DNA of 64,000 nt from Leptospira ellinghausenii. Lineage in GTDB: Bacteria > Spirochaetota > Leptospiria > Leptospirales > Leptospiraceae. Positions within the stretch are counted from its first letter, which is position 1; every line of letters begins with the position of its first letter. Shown in pieces: positions 27,312 to 36,417 of the stretch. The stretch is taken from positions 1,550,001 through 1,614,000 of the forward strand of contig NZ_BFAZ01000009.1 of NCBI RefSeq assembly GCF_003114815.1. The letters are read 5' to 3'. Below the pieces are notes generated by a model. It saw only the letters and a program-made list of their open reading frames with translations. It made no database searches and was not told the DNA's origin. The position numbers and the translations under genes were made by a program.

Positions 27312-29497
27312 TTTGGAATTATATATTTAAAATCAAAACCTTATTCTTCCTGATACCTATCGTCGGAGGAATATGGTTTGTTTTAAGACCAATCCAAATT
27401 GATGATTTTAAAAAAGATGTAACAACACGTATCCTATCCAAAGATGGTAGATTGATAGGTAGAACTCATAATCATACTTTGTCCAAACAAGATTGGGTGC
27501 CTTTAACCGATTATCCAAAATTTGTTTCTGAAATCGTTTGTATTGCAGAAGACAAACGATTTTTTTCACATCATGGGATTGATCCTTTTGCAATAATCAA
27601 TTCTTTATATTCGTTTTTCTTTTCACAACAAAATCGTGGTGGTGGTTCCACCATCACGATGCAACTGGTTCGAATTTATCATCCAAATATTCGATCGTAT
27701 CCGATGATAATTCGTAAATCATTTGAAGTTTTGGAAGCCATTCGGTTTGAAATATGGTTAACAAAAAAACAAATCTTAGAAGCTTATTTAAATTCTGTAT
27801 CTATTCATTCTAATTCAGTTGGGTTTCCTTCTGCTTCCCTTACTCTTTTTGAAAAAAATGTAAGATTTTTATCCTTGGAAGAAACCGTCTATTTATCTAT
27901 TTTAATTCGAAAGAATGTCTCAAACGAAGATGAGATCAAATTTCGATACAACCAATTGCGATCCAAAATTCCATACTCACTTCCCATATTAAATTCTCCA
28001 ATTGATCTCGTCCAAACCAAACTCCAAAAGAAAATACAGAATTACGATGATTCATTAAGTGGTGAAAACCAACATTTTCTGAATTGGATCAGAAGTTTAC
28101 ATTTGGATCCAAAAGAAGAATTGGTATCAACCATTTCAGCTGAATTAAATTCTGAAATCCATTCGATTGTAAATTCAGAACTAAATGTATTAAAAAGATG
28201 GAATGTAAATAATGCCTCAGCAATCATTTTAGAGAAAGAATCAAACCAAACAACAGATTTATCACTTGTGGCAATGATTGGATCTAAAAATTTTTTTGAA
28301 GATGGTAATGGAATGGTAAATGGAACTATTGCGTTTCGTGATGCTGGAAGTACATTGAAACCATTATTATATGCTCTGGCAATCGATCAGAATTTATACT
28401 CGATCAATTCAATACTAGTGGATGAAAAATATTCGTACTCATTGGGTACAGGAGAAAACTACCTTCCGAGAAATGCGGACCTTCGTTATTGGGGGGAATT
28501 GACATTAGCGGAAGCTTTGGCAAATTCTCGTAATATACCAGCAGTCACTACCATCCAATTAGTTGGTGTCCCTAATTTTTATCGATTTTTAAAGTTAGCA
28601 GGATTTGAAAACTTAAAACAATCCCCAAGTTTTTATGGACCGGGACTTGCATTAGGAACGGGAGGAGCTAGTCTACTACAACTTTCGCGAGCTTACGGTA
28701 CATTTATGTTAGGTGGTATTCTTCCAAAAATTAAAATTGGAAGTATCGATGGAAAATCAATTTTTTATGGTGAATCACATCCTTTGGTATCTGAAGAAAC
28801 TGCCGAAGAGATCAAATTCATTCTCAGTGATTCAAAATTGAGACAAAAGGCATTCGGGAAAAGAAGTTATTTAAATTACCCCTTTCCAGTTTCAGTTAAA
28901 ACGGGAACTTCCAAAGACTACAGGAATTCTTGGACTATTGCATTTAATGATCGCTATGTGGTAGGTGCTTGGGTTGGGAATTTTTCAGGTGAAAAAACAA
29001 TGGATGTTTCTGGTTCTTTTGGAGCTGGAAGAATTGTCCAAAATATTTTTAGATTACTTATGAAGGACAAGGATAAAAAGTCATACTCACCTAAACTAAC
29101 AGAAGTTCGATCTTTTTGTAAAATTTCCGGTAAACTGTCAAATTCCAATTGTCCTTCAGTTGTTTTGAATGTTAGAAAAAAAATAACAAACCTTCTTCCA
29201 TGTGAAGAGTTACACAATAATAAGGTTTCTTCCGTAGTTGGCGTGGGATTTGTGTATCCAGGACAAAGCCAAGTTTTTTTATACCATCCTGGATTTGAGC
29301 GTGATAAACAAAATATACCTATTCGAATCCGTGAATACCAGACTTTAAAAGATCCAAAACTGATTTGGAACCAAACTTTACAATTGAAGTTGTCAACAGC
29401 AGGTGAAGGACATGTGGCCATCCAAAGAGGAAAACATAGTTTAGAATTATTTGATGGAACGGAAACAAAGGCAAAAGTTCAATTTGAAGTTAAATAA
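27308..29497 (+). CDS. pbpC: penicillin-binding protein 1C
   Basis: A 729-residue bifunctional peptidoglycan synthase starting at GTG 27308, within the stop of the macroglobulin gene. A membrane anchor (about 10-27) precedes the GT51 glycosyltransferase domain. Its catalytic Glu is at about 81 in AEDKRFFSHHGID, with GGSTITMQL and KKQILEAYLN. The transpeptidase domain has Ser348 in GSTLKPLL, ANSRNIPA and KTGTSKD (about 531). The extra C-terminal domain (about 590-729, with SNSNCPSV) is the PBP1C-specific one. It is thought to repair the wall with the macroglobulin partner after envelope breach. The end overlaps the next gene by about 44 bases. Confidence 0.95.
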   Translation: MIWNYIFKIKTLFFLIPIVGGIWFVLRPIQIDDFKKDVTTRILSKDGRLIGRTHNHTLSKQDWVPLTDYPKFVSEIVCIAEDKRFFSHHGIDPFAIINSLYSFFFSQQNRGGGSTITMQLVRIYHPNIRSYPMIIRKSFEVLEAIRFEIWLTKKQILEAYLNSVSIHSNSVGFPSASLTLFEKNVRFLSLEETVYLSILIRKNVSNEDEIKFRYNQLRSKIPYSLPILNSPIDLVQTKLQKKIQNYDDSLSGENQHFLNWIRSLHLDPKEELVSTISAELNSEIHSIVNSELNVLKRWNVNNASAIILEKESNQTTDLSLVAMIGSKNFFEDGNGMVNGTIAFRDAGSTLKPLLYALAIDQNLYSINSILVDEKYSYSLGTGENYLPRNADLRYWGELTLAEALANSRNIPAVTTIQLVGVPNFYRFLKLAGFENLKQSPSFYGPGLALGTGGASLLQLSRAYGTFMLGGILPKIKIGSIDGKSIFYGESHPLVSEETAEEIKFILSDSKLRQKAFGKRSYLNYPFPVSVKTGTSKDYRNSWTIAFNDRYVVGAWVGNFSGEKTMDVSGSFGAGRIVQNIFRLLMKDKDKKSYSPKLTEVRSFCKISGKLSNSNCPSVVLNVRKKITNLLPCEELHNNKVSSVVGVGFVYPGQSQVFLYHPGFERDKQNIPIRIREYQTLKDPKLIWNQTLQLKLSTAGEGHVAIQRGKHSLELFDGTETKAKVQFEVK

Positions 29498-31106
29498 TTT
29501 AAAACATATTTTAAATACACCAAAATTCCAATGGATTCTTTTTTATTTGATACTGTATAGTTTCCATTATCCAGGTGAAATTCTTTGGTCTGGATGGATG
29601 TATTACCATGGATTTTTCCTCCAAATTTTATTTTTATTTGGTGTCCTACCAATTGTTTTGAATGTACTTCAACTCAATTCAATATTCAATCAGTTCTCCC
29701 GCATCCTTTTTCTTGTGCCGTTGTTAATCGTTTTAAACTACCAATGGGTATACCAAACACAATTAAACTTTCATCTATTTGGATATGCAGTTCAAAATTT
29801 AGGATTCCTATGGAAGGAATTTTTTCCATTTTTGCACGAATGTTCAATGGTACATTATTTTCCATTTTTAATCCTAATATTTTTATTTGATCCTTTTTTG
29901 GTGTTTATGCGGTATCGAGTGAACCCTACCTTTTTGTTACTCGTAGTGTACTTATTACTATTGTTCCATTCGAAATTGAATGAACAAACTTTGCCCGCCA
30001 TTCATCAAAAACAGAATCTTAAACAAAAGGTGAATCAATTTATAAATCATATTCCGGGTGACAGTCATATCATAATGATTGTGCTTGAAGGTGTTTCCAG
30101 AAAACACTTGATAGGTGTAAATTCAAAATTTATCAATTTTTCTTACTTAGACAATTCACATTTTTTGATTCCAATGCCACATACTTCTAAAAGTTTATTC
30201 ACATGGATGACAGGAGAGTCACAGCTAAATAGTTCGAGAATTGAATCTACAAAACAGATTGAAGGAGAAAGTTTACCAATTCTTTTAAAGCAAAAATATT
30301 CGTATGATACAAAGATGATTTATACTCAATCAATTTATTTCGAAGGTATGAATTTATTTTTTCCAAACGTATTCCAAGATGTCCAAGACAAAACTATATT
30401 AGAAAAAAAATTCAGTACTCCAAATGGTTATTTCAGTTGGGGGATGGATGATCGAGTTGTGCTTTCAGAATTCAAACATTTGGATCTTGGTTCTCATCCA
30501 TTATTTGTTATGGTAGGACTTAGCCAAACACATAGTCCTTATTTTACTCATTCCAATAGAGATATTTCGTTACCAAAAGTTTTACGCCATACAAAAGCAT
30601 TAGAGGAAAATATAAATTTAATAGATGAATTGATTTCCTATATTAAAACCAATTCTAAAAAAGAAACATTCCTCATCATTACAGCAGACCATGGTGAAAG
30701 TTTTGGAGAAGGAGGTGCACATGCCCATAACTATTCTTTGTATAACCAAGAGATAGATGTTCCCTTTTTGATGTACAAAATACTATCTAATGAATTGTAT
30801 ATTCCAAAATTAGGTTCATCAATTCACTATAAAAAAACTCTATTGGATCTATTACAACTAGAGACGAATCGCAAGGAAAATTCTCAGAATTTTTTTAGTT
30901 CCAAATACCAATTAGATTTAGTTTTAAAAACTTGGAATTCAGAAATCCAAAGAGGGTTAGTATTTGATCAAAAGAAATACATATTTCACAATGATAAAGA
31001 TATTTTATACGAAATGGACTTAGATGAAAAAAATCAAAAGAAGGTTTTAGATCCAAAATCAAAAGATAAATTGATAAAAAAAATGTATGAGTTTATGCAA
31101 AACTAA
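29454..31106 (+). CDS. membrane sulfatase/LtaS-like phosphotransferase family protein
   Basis: About 550 residues. Five or so membrane helices (residues 25-175) precede a periplasmic alkaline-phosphatase-superfamily domain. Nucleophile region PHTSKSLFTWMTG lies at about 240, the metal site ITADHGESFGEGG at about 411, and SQTHSPY between them. This is the layout of LtaS, EptA and OpgB-type enzymes, which transfer phospho-head groups to lipids or glycans; true sulfate ester cleavage is less likely. The start is uncertain: TTG 29451 and ATG 29454 both overlap the pbpC end. Its place after pbpC suggests that it decorates an envelope component. It ends one base from the convergent TetR gene. Confidence 0.82.
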   Translation: MERKQRQKFNLKLNNLKHILNTPKFQWILFYLILYSFHYPGEILWSGWMYYHGFFLQILFLFGVLPIVLNVLQLNSIFNQFSRILFLVPLLIVLNYQWVYQTQLNFHLFGYAVQNLGFLWKEFFPFLHECSMVHYFPFLILIFLFDPFLVFMRYRVNPTFLLLVVYLLLLFHSKLNEQTLPAIHQKQNLKQKVNQFINHIPGDSHIIMIVLEGVSRKHLIGVNSKFINFSYLDNSHFLIPMPHTSKSLFTWMTGESQLNSSRIESTKQIEGESLPILLKQKYSYDTKMIYTQSIYFEGMNLFFPNVFQDVQDKTILEKKFSTPNGYFSWGMDDRVVLSEFKHLDLGSHPLFVMVGLSQTHSPYFTHSNRDISLPKVLRHTKALEENINLIDELISYIKTNSKKETFLIITADHGESFGEGGAHAHNYSLYNQEIDVPFLMYKILSNELYIPKLGSSIHYKKTLLDLLQLETNRKENSQNFFSSKYQLDLVLKTWNSEIQRGLVFDQKKYIFHNDKDILYEMDLDEKNQKKVLDPKSKDKLIKKMYEFMQN

Positions 31107-31107
31107 A

Positions 31108-31779
31108 CTAAATGCCAGAATGTCCTTTTAATAAAGTTAGGATGGACATTTCTAAAAATTTTTTATAATCCAACATAAAAATTTCCAATTCTGTATCCTT
31201 TACAGCTTCTTTCACTTGGTTAGATGGAAAACCATGTGACCAAGATCCAACTGCTAATGCGTGGCATTGCATCAAGAATAAAAACCCTGATTGTTCTGTA
31301 AAAAAAGGAAAGTATTTAATGAGTAAAGGTAAAACGGAGCTGATTTGCGTTTTTAAATTCGATTTAAATTCGCGAATGGTTTGTATACTCGCGTTTTTTT
31401 CTAAAATTGTCGGTACAATGGGGAGTAATTTTAAAAATCGTGTATGTCGATCCATTGAATTCACAAACCAATTCGAAAAAATATTTGCATCCATTTTGGG
31501 AGTCTTACTTAAAAACTCATGTAAATCCATAAACCAAGATTCGTAATCAGCACTATGAATCCTAAGGCATAAATCTTCTTTCGTTGGAAAATATAAATAC
31601 AAAGTACCTTTTGCAATTTTTGCACGTTTTGCAACTTCATCCATGGAAAGTTCAGACCAATCTTTTTTTTGGAGTAGGGATGCAGCAGCATGTATGATCG
31701 AAGTACGCTTTGAAAGTTTATCTTTCTCTAAAACAGCTCTCTTTTTAGGTGAACGTTCTATGACTTGCACTCGACTCAT
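31108..31779 (-). CDS. TetR/AcrR-family transcriptional regulator
   Basis: A 223-residue regulator. The helix-turn-helix at about 28-72 reads SIIHAAASLLQKKDWSELSMDEVA and AKIAKGTLYLYFPTKEDL. The C-terminal helical domain has a TetR_C-like layout with several aromatic residues, but no ligand can be inferred. It stands alone. The upstream neighbour is the divergent SRAP gene at 31938, and 158 AT-rich bases lie between. It may control that gene or itself. Confidence 0.9.
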   Translation of the reverse strand: MSRVQVIERSPKKRAVLEKDKLSKRTSIIHAAASLLQKKDWSELSMDEVAKRAKIAKGTLYLYFPTKEDLCLRIHSADYESWFMDLHEFLSKTPKMDANIFSNWFVNSMDRHTRFLKLLPIVPTILEKNASIQTIREFKSNLKTQISSVLPLLIKYFPFFTEQSGFLFLMQCHALAVGSWSHGFPSNQVKEAVKDTELEIFMLDYKKFLEMSILTLLKGHSGI

Positions 31780-31937
31780 ACTTCCAAACTACGAATCTTA
31801 TAGAAAATATGCTATAAAAAAATGGAAATTGACCTTAAGTCAATTTCAGATGACTTCTAGTCACGAAATTGAAATCAGTCGGAAAATTGTAAAATCTTAG
31901 TTTGCAATTTTTATGAATTAAGTTCAATTGATTCATT

Positions 31938-32615
31938 GTGTGCGGGCGTTTTGGATATACTATAATCAAATTAAAAGATGGAACCGAAAAATGGATTCGA
32001 TTGATCCAAGGTACCCAAGTTTTCGACATTCAAAAGGTAGAGGACACATTCCGAAGGTCACCAAATTTTGAATACTATCCAAGTTCGATTGCACCGGTAA
32101 TCCATTCCCTTTCAAATCAAGGTGAAAATACATTAGAGTTAATGCAATGGGGAGTACAACCGAATTGGTCACCAAAACCAATTTTTAATACAAGAGAAGA
32201 ACGATTGTTCTCTACGTCTTTTTGGTCCAATGCTGCAAAACACAATCGCTGTATCATCCCTGCTTCTTTTTTTAATGAATGGAAATCCGAAAAAGGTACA
32301 AAAATTAAATATAAAATTTATCCAAAATCTGGAGAGAGTTTCTGTTTTGCAGGAATTTGGGGTGAGATTCCAAGTCCCTCCCTTCAAAAATTTTGGTTTA
32401 GCATATTAACGCAAGAAGGAAACTCTCTGATGAAAGAAGTTCATAACTCTGGTGGTAACCAAGGCCGTCAACCAGTTCACCTAACTGAAGATTGTTGGGA
32501 AAGATGGCTAGATCCTCGAATCAAAGAAGAAAACCAAATCAGAAATTTAATCCAATCTTATCCTTCCGAATATATCATTGCGGAACCAGAAATCATTGAA
32601 CCTATGTTATTTTAG
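31938..32615 (+). CDS. SRAP-family protein (HMCES/YedK-like abasic-site shield)
   Basis: A 225-residue SRAP protein starting at GTG, so that Cys2 (MCGRFGY) becomes the N-terminal nucleophile after Met removal. The other active-site landmarks are present: Asn and Arg in PIFNTREERL, Glu in IIPASFFNEW and a His in MKEVHNSGGNQGRQPVHL. In this last block the usual H-x-R-M-P reads with an insertion and R-Q-P, so the loop deviates from the consensus. SRAP proteins form a covalent thiazolidine link to abasic sites in single-stranded DNA and protect them at replication forks. No SOS box was noted upstream. The gene stands alone. Confidence 0.9.
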   Translation: MCGRFGYTIIKLKDGTEKWIRLIQGTQVFDIQKVEDTFRRSPNFEYYPSSIAPVIHSLSNQGENTLELMQWGVQPNWSPKPIFNTREERLFSTSFWSNAAKHNRCIIPASFFNEWKSEKGTKIKYKIYPKSGESFCFAGIWGEIPSPSLQKFWFSILTQEGNSLMKEVHNSGGNQGRQPVHLTEDCWERWLDPRIKEENQIRNLIQSYPSEYIIAEPEIIEPMLF

Positions 32616-32661
32616 TTGCCTGTATTAAAATCTGAATTCATGTTGATACAAAAGTAATTCC

Positions 32662-33069
32662 ATGAAAAACTTATCTTCTTTATTTCTTTCTATATCGATT
32701 TTCTTATTTATTGTGTGGGGACATCCCCTTAGTTCAGAATCAAAATCCTGTAACACCTATTCAGAATCCGAAAAAATCGAAATCTTATTAAAAAGAATTG
32801 GAAACTTCAATGGAAACTTCATTCGAAATGGTGATTCACATAATGCAAAGGATGCAGAGAACCATTTACGTTACAAATTAAACGAAGCCAAAAATTCTTT
32901 TTTTGCTCCTGATCCGAAAGATTGGACTGCAAAACTCTTTATTGATAAAGTAGCATCGAAGTCATTTTTATCTGGTACTCCTTATAAAATCCGTTATCCA
33001 AATGGAAAGGAAATCACGAGTGCGAGTTGGTTGTATGAAGAACTGAAAAAAATCGAGACTTGTCTTTGA
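32662..33069 (+). CDS. DUF5329-family secreted protein
   Basis: A 135-residue protein with a signal peptide (about 1-26). The mature part carries the DUF5329 pattern: EILLKRIGNFNGNFIRNG, AENHLRYKL, a block ending FIDKVASKSFLSGTPYKIRYPNGK and SWLYEELKKIE. Two cysteines (CNTY near the N-terminus and the penultimate CL) could form a disulfide. The function of the family is unknown. It follows the SRAP gene by 46 bases, but a functional link is not evident. Confidence 0.8.
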   Translation: MKNLSSLFLSISIFLFIVWGHPLSSESKSCNTYSESEKIEILLKRIGNFNGNFIRNGDSHNAKDAENHLRYKLNEAKNSFFAPDPKDWTAKLFIDKVASKSFLSGTPYKIRYPNGKEITSASWLYEELKKIETCL

Positions 33070-33248
33070 CGATTGATTTGTTTCCACTCGAACAAAAAGG
33101 TTTAGATTTGAATTGATTTAATGGAAGAAGAACCGATTTCTAAATTGGATTTTTAGTAGAATTTAGAAAAAAATTTACAAACTTGAGTTGTAAAAAGAAC
33201 AAATTTGAGATATTGTAATTCTCCATGTCCAAACATTGGGAGAGAATG

Positions 33249-34424
33249 ATGTTTCCATACTTTGTTACGAGTGTTATTTGTTTCTTTTTTGTTGGTAGTT
33301 TGTTTGCGCAAACAATTGAATCGGAGTTTTTATTCAGTACTAATTTTGATGTTCGACCAACATTTGTAGAATCAAGTAATCCATATTTTGTCAATGGTGG
33401 TAAGTGGATTTATATTGGTAAAACTGCTGATTTTGATGAACCTGGAGTTTATTTTTACGATACAACTTCAAAACAAAAAATTTATAAATCCATTCCATTA
33501 GAAGCATACTATCTGGCACATACAACAGATTTTATTGGCCAAATTGAGAACAAAGGCAAACGTCTCCCTCTTACCATCTACGAATTTTTATATTACGAAG
33601 AAGGAAATCATCGTGCAGGATTTATCCTTGAAAACAAAGGAAAATCATCAAAAACAAAAAAATACTTTTATGTAGGTTGGGATTTAACAGCAAATAACAT
33701 CGATGTGGTGGAACCTATCTTTGAAATCCCAGAAGAGGATTCAAAGTCATTTGCTCAAAGTTCTTACATCGGTTATTCTGAAAAGGACCAAGCAGCTTAT
33801 TTTACATTCGCTGTAGATACAGATTTAAAAGATGATGTATCAGAAGATGTATCTGCCTTCATTTTCAAAATTCAAAATCAAAACTTAACAAAACTAAAGG
33901 AATACAAATCCAAATTTTATCCGTATACACCTGAATTCCATCCAGAATCAAATCAGATTGTCATCGCTGCATATGCAGAAGCGTTTCAAAATCGAAATCC
34001 ACTTGGTTATTTATTTCAATTAGATACCAATACATTCCAATCGTTTTCAATCCCTTCCACTCCTTACGGAATTTGTTTTTCAAAGGATGGAAAAACTTTG
34101 TATATGGCGGCTTCGGATACTGGAGAAGTGAGAATTTATAATACAGGCAATTTAAACGATGTCAAAAAAACGAAGTGGGGTACACACGGCCATCGATTGG
34201 GATTTTGGAAAGAAGGGGAACTGGTTTGGGTTCGAAATTCGGGGCTTCATATTTATGATCCCAAAACATTAAAACAAAAGAAAGTAATCCCAACGAAAAA
34301 ATTCTATAAAAACTATGTGAATGTAAGTGGATCTGTCTTTTTACCATTTCAAAAATTAGTACTGAGAAATATTTTGGAAGACCCAAAAGGGGGAGCTTCA
34401 AGCCGAATTTTAATCGCTGAATGA
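33249..34424 (+). CDS. secreted beta-propeller-type protein
   Basis: The ATG 33249 is preferred, with GGGAG six bases upstream; in-frame ATGs at 33225 and 33246 lack it. The protein, about 391 residues, begins with a signal peptide ending SLFAQ. The rest is a series of beta strands with TolB/WD40-like phrases: GGKWIYIGKTADFDEPGVYFYD, SKDGKTLYMAASDTGEVRIYN and GELVWVRNSGLHIYD. This suggests a propeller used for binding in the periplasm or at the surface. No catalytic motif is seen. No partner gene is adjacent. Confidence 0.7.
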   Translation: MFPYFVTSVICFFFVGSLFAQTIESEFLFSTNFDVRPTFVESSNPYFVNGGKWIYIGKTADFDEPGVYFYDTTSKQKIYKSIPLEAYYLAHTTDFIGQIENKGKRLPLTIYEFLYYEEGNHRAGFILENKGKSSKTKKYFYVGWDLTANNIDVVEPIFEIPEEDSKSFAQSSYIGYSEKDQAAYFTFAVDTDLKDDVSEDVSAFIFKIQNQNLTKLKEYKSKFYPYTPEFHPESNQIVIAAYAEAFQNRNPLGYLFQLDTNTFQSFSIPSTPYGICFSKDGKTLYMAASDTGEVRIYNTGNLNDVKKTKWGTHGHRLGFWKEGELVWVRNSGLHIYDPKTLKQKKVIPTKKFYKNYVNVSGSVFLPFQKLVLRNILEDPKGGASSRILIAE

Positions 34425-34435
34425 ACTGAATCTAG

Positions 34436-34488
34436 AATCCTCTTATCCACATTCTAAAAGTTTTTATCGTTTGTGGATAAGGAGGATT
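34436..34488. other. long hairpin containing two inverted perfect DnaA boxes
   Basis: Between two convergent genes, AATCCTC plus TTATCCACA (34436-34451) pairs with TGTGGATAA plus GGAGGATT (34472-34488), a 16-bp stem with one bulged G and a 20-base loop. TTATCCACA is the consensus DnaA box, so there are two perfect boxes in inverted orientation (34443-34451 and 34472-34480). The place also suits a terminator, but the first T-run (TTTTTT) comes 13 bases after the stem. Confidence 0.5.
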
Positions 34489-34505
34489 TGCTTTAGATTT
34501 GTTTT

Positions 34506-35354
34506 TTATTTCCACGCACTCGCATGGTCTTCTGCATATTTCTGAAATGAAATTGGATCGTTTCCAGTGATCTTTTTGACAGTATCAAGGATAGGTGCTG
34601 AGAATCCTTCTTTTAATGCACCTGCGATCATCACTAAAAAAGCTGCATAATCTTTTGATAGTCCGGCGGATACCAAGGAATTTTCAAAAACCTTGGGATC
34701 AACATCATTGTATTCAATGTTTTTTCCACTAACAGAAGATAAATGCTTGGCTACTTGGTAATGATCAATGGATTCTTTTCCAGTGAGTGTGAGTGCCTGT
34801 TTTTGAAAATCATTAGTAGTTAATAGTACGGAAGCAACGGATGCAATGTCTCTGGCATCTATGAAACTAACGTTTGCATTTCCTCCAGGAAAATAAATCT
34901 TTTGGTCCTGTTTGATGCCTGCAATCCAAAACGTATGAAAGTTTTGCATAAACCAATTTGGTCTGATGATGTTCCAAGAAAGGCCAGATCCTTCTAATAA
35001 AATTTCTGTTTTTCGGAAAGGTGCTTCCGGTGGTGCATGGTCCACTCCCATCGCTGTCATGAGCACAATTTTTTTCAATCCAACTTGTTTTGCCTTTTCA
35101 ATCCAAGGAGAAAGAATTTCATATTGGTTTGTTTCCCCTGGAGGGCTTAAAAAAAATGCAGCATCCACTGATTCCAAAATCTCTATCCCTTTTTTAGGAT
35201 CCTTCGAATCTGCTACCACCCAATTCAGGTTCGTTTCTTTTGTTTGTGCTTCCGGTTTTCTGGAACCAGCAAAAACTTCATGTCCTTTTTTTTGTAATTC
35301 TTTGACGAGATACCCACCAACAAGACCTGATCCACCATATACAAATACTTTCAT
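34506..35354 (-). CDS. NmrA-like NAD(P)-binding reductase
   Basis: This 282-residue protein has a Rossmann fold of the atypical SDR/NmrA group. The nucleotide motif GGSGLVGGYLVKELQ is at residues 8-22, followed by an Arg for NADP (GSRKPE). Further on are VVADSKDPKKG, ETNQYEILSPWIEKAKQVG and IIRPNWFMQNF, the last typical of the YtfG/quinone oxidoreductase type. It probably reduces quinones or senses NADP. It is divergent from an AraC regulator, a common arrangement for reductases controlled by that regulator. No membrane segment or signal. Confidence 0.85.
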   Translation of the reverse strand: MKVFVYGGSGLVGGYLVKELQKKGHEVFAGSRKPEAQTKETNLNWVVADSKDPKKGIEILESVDAAFFLSPPGETNQYEILSPWIEKAKQVGLKKIVLMTAMGVDHAPPEAPFRKTEILLEGSGLSWNIIRPNWFMQNFHTFWIAGIKQDQKIYFPGGNANVSFIDARDIASVASVLLTTNDFQKQALTLTGKESIDHYQVAKHLSSVSGKNIEYNDVDPKVFENSLVSAGLSKDYAAFLVMIAGALKEGFSAPILDTVKKITGNDPISFQKYAEDHASAWK

Positions 35355-35434
35355 CGTTTGTTACCTTATATCCTCAGATTCAATTTTACTTTTACTTCTT
35401 TTGAATCTTATACATTTAGTTTATCACAAAAAAA

Positions 35435-35482
35435 TATACTTTCTATGTCGAAAAATATTAAAAATATATCCAAAAGTATAAT
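35435..35482. promoter_or_regulatory. inverted repeat and -10 element between nmrA-like and araC-like genes
   Basis: TATACTTT (35435-35442) and AAAGTATA (35473-35480) are perfect 8-bp inverted arms 30 bases apart in the AT-rich divergent region. TATAAT at 35477-35482 could be the -10 of the AraC gene; no clear -35 lies at the right distance. The repeat may be an operator for the AraC protein, but AT-richness makes chance plausible. Confidence 0.3.
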
Positions 35483-35520
35483 TTAATGGACAAATGGTAG
35501 GGAATTGGTATTTTTTACTT

Positions 35521-36417
35521 ATGGATTTACTCTCAGACATTCTATTTTCAGCAGGTTGGAAAAACGACCTTTTGTCAAAAGGCCAAATCTTCGATAGTTT
35601 TGGATTTCACTTCCCTTGCGAAAAAAGTGGCGGTTTCCATGTGGTAACGCAAGGCAGCTGTTATGCGAGGATAGGAAACAAGCTGATCCCACTCAAAAAA
35701 GGTGATTTATTATTCATCACAAGAGGGATACACCACGAGTTATTATCTGATCCAAAAGCAAAAGTTGTAACAATCGAACGATTTTTGAATGAAAAAAATA
35801 ACCACAAGAAAGACCAAAATCCAGTCACTACCTTTGTATCCGTTCGGTATGAAGTTCCTATTGGACCCGTCCACCCACTTCTCATGGAGTTACCAGATTT
35901 CATCTATATTCCATATGAAAGTATCCAAAAACACCACTCTTTAGAAGATTTCATTCAAATCCTTTCAAAAGAATTAGAACTCAATCTTGGAACTGACTTA
36001 ATAGTGCAAAGATTAACAGATATTATGCTATACTATATGATCCGAATTTGGTTACAACAAGAGGAAAACTCACCTTCTGGTTGGATCAAAGCCTTTCACG
36101 ATAAAACTGTTTTGTATGCTTTAGAAAAACTTCATAATGCATATGCAAAGGATTGGACAATCGAATCACTAGCAAAAGAAACTGGGGTATCTCGCGCAAA
36201 CCTAGCTAACAAATTTCGGGATGTATTGGGAATCCCACCAATGGAGTATTTGGCAAAACTGCGTATGGAAAAAGCCAAAATTTTATTTCAAAAAGGGAAT
36301 ATGGGTTTAGAGGAAATTGCACAAAATGTTGGTTATGCGTCAGCATTCTCTTTTTCCAAAGCTTATAAAAGAATTTATGGAAATTCACCGAGCAGAGAAT
36401 GGAAACGAGTTGTCTAA
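35521..36417 (+). CDS. AraC-family regulator with N-terminal cupin
   Basis: About 298 residues. I prefer ATG 35521, because an ATG at 35494 would lie only a few bases after the predicted transcription start. A cupin-like sensor domain (about 10-180) has CEKSGGFHVVTQGSCYARIG and KKGDLLFITRGIHHEL. The AraC DNA-binding domain (about 200-298) has WTIESLAKETGVSRANLANKF and GLEEIAQNVGYASAFSFSKAYKR. The likely target is the divergent NmrA-like gene. The last 33 bases overlap the convergent sigma factor gene. Confidence 0.88.
   Translation: MDLLSDILFSAGWKNDLLSKGQIFDSFGFHFPCEKSGGFHVVTQGSCYARIGNKLIPLKKGDLLFITRGIHHELLSDPKAKVVTIERFLNEKNNHKKDQNPVTTFVSVRYEVPIGPVHPLLMELPDFIYIPYESIQKHHSLEDFIQILSKELELNLGTDLIVQRLTDIMLYYMIRIWLQQEENSPSGWIKAFHDKTVLYALEKLHNAYAKDWTIESLAKETGVSRANLANKFRDVLGIPPMEYLAKLRMEKAKILFQKGNMGLEEIAQNVGYASAFSFSKAYKRIYGNSPSREWKRVV

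Noticed and set aside
34436..34488. Possible replication origin
   Set aside because: There are only two DnaA boxes in one hairpin, no AT-rich unwinding tract with more boxes, and no dnaA or dnaN nearby.
34966..35481. A 171-codon plus-strand frame
   Set aside because: It is antisense to the NmrA-like gene and continues into AT-rich intergenic sequence.
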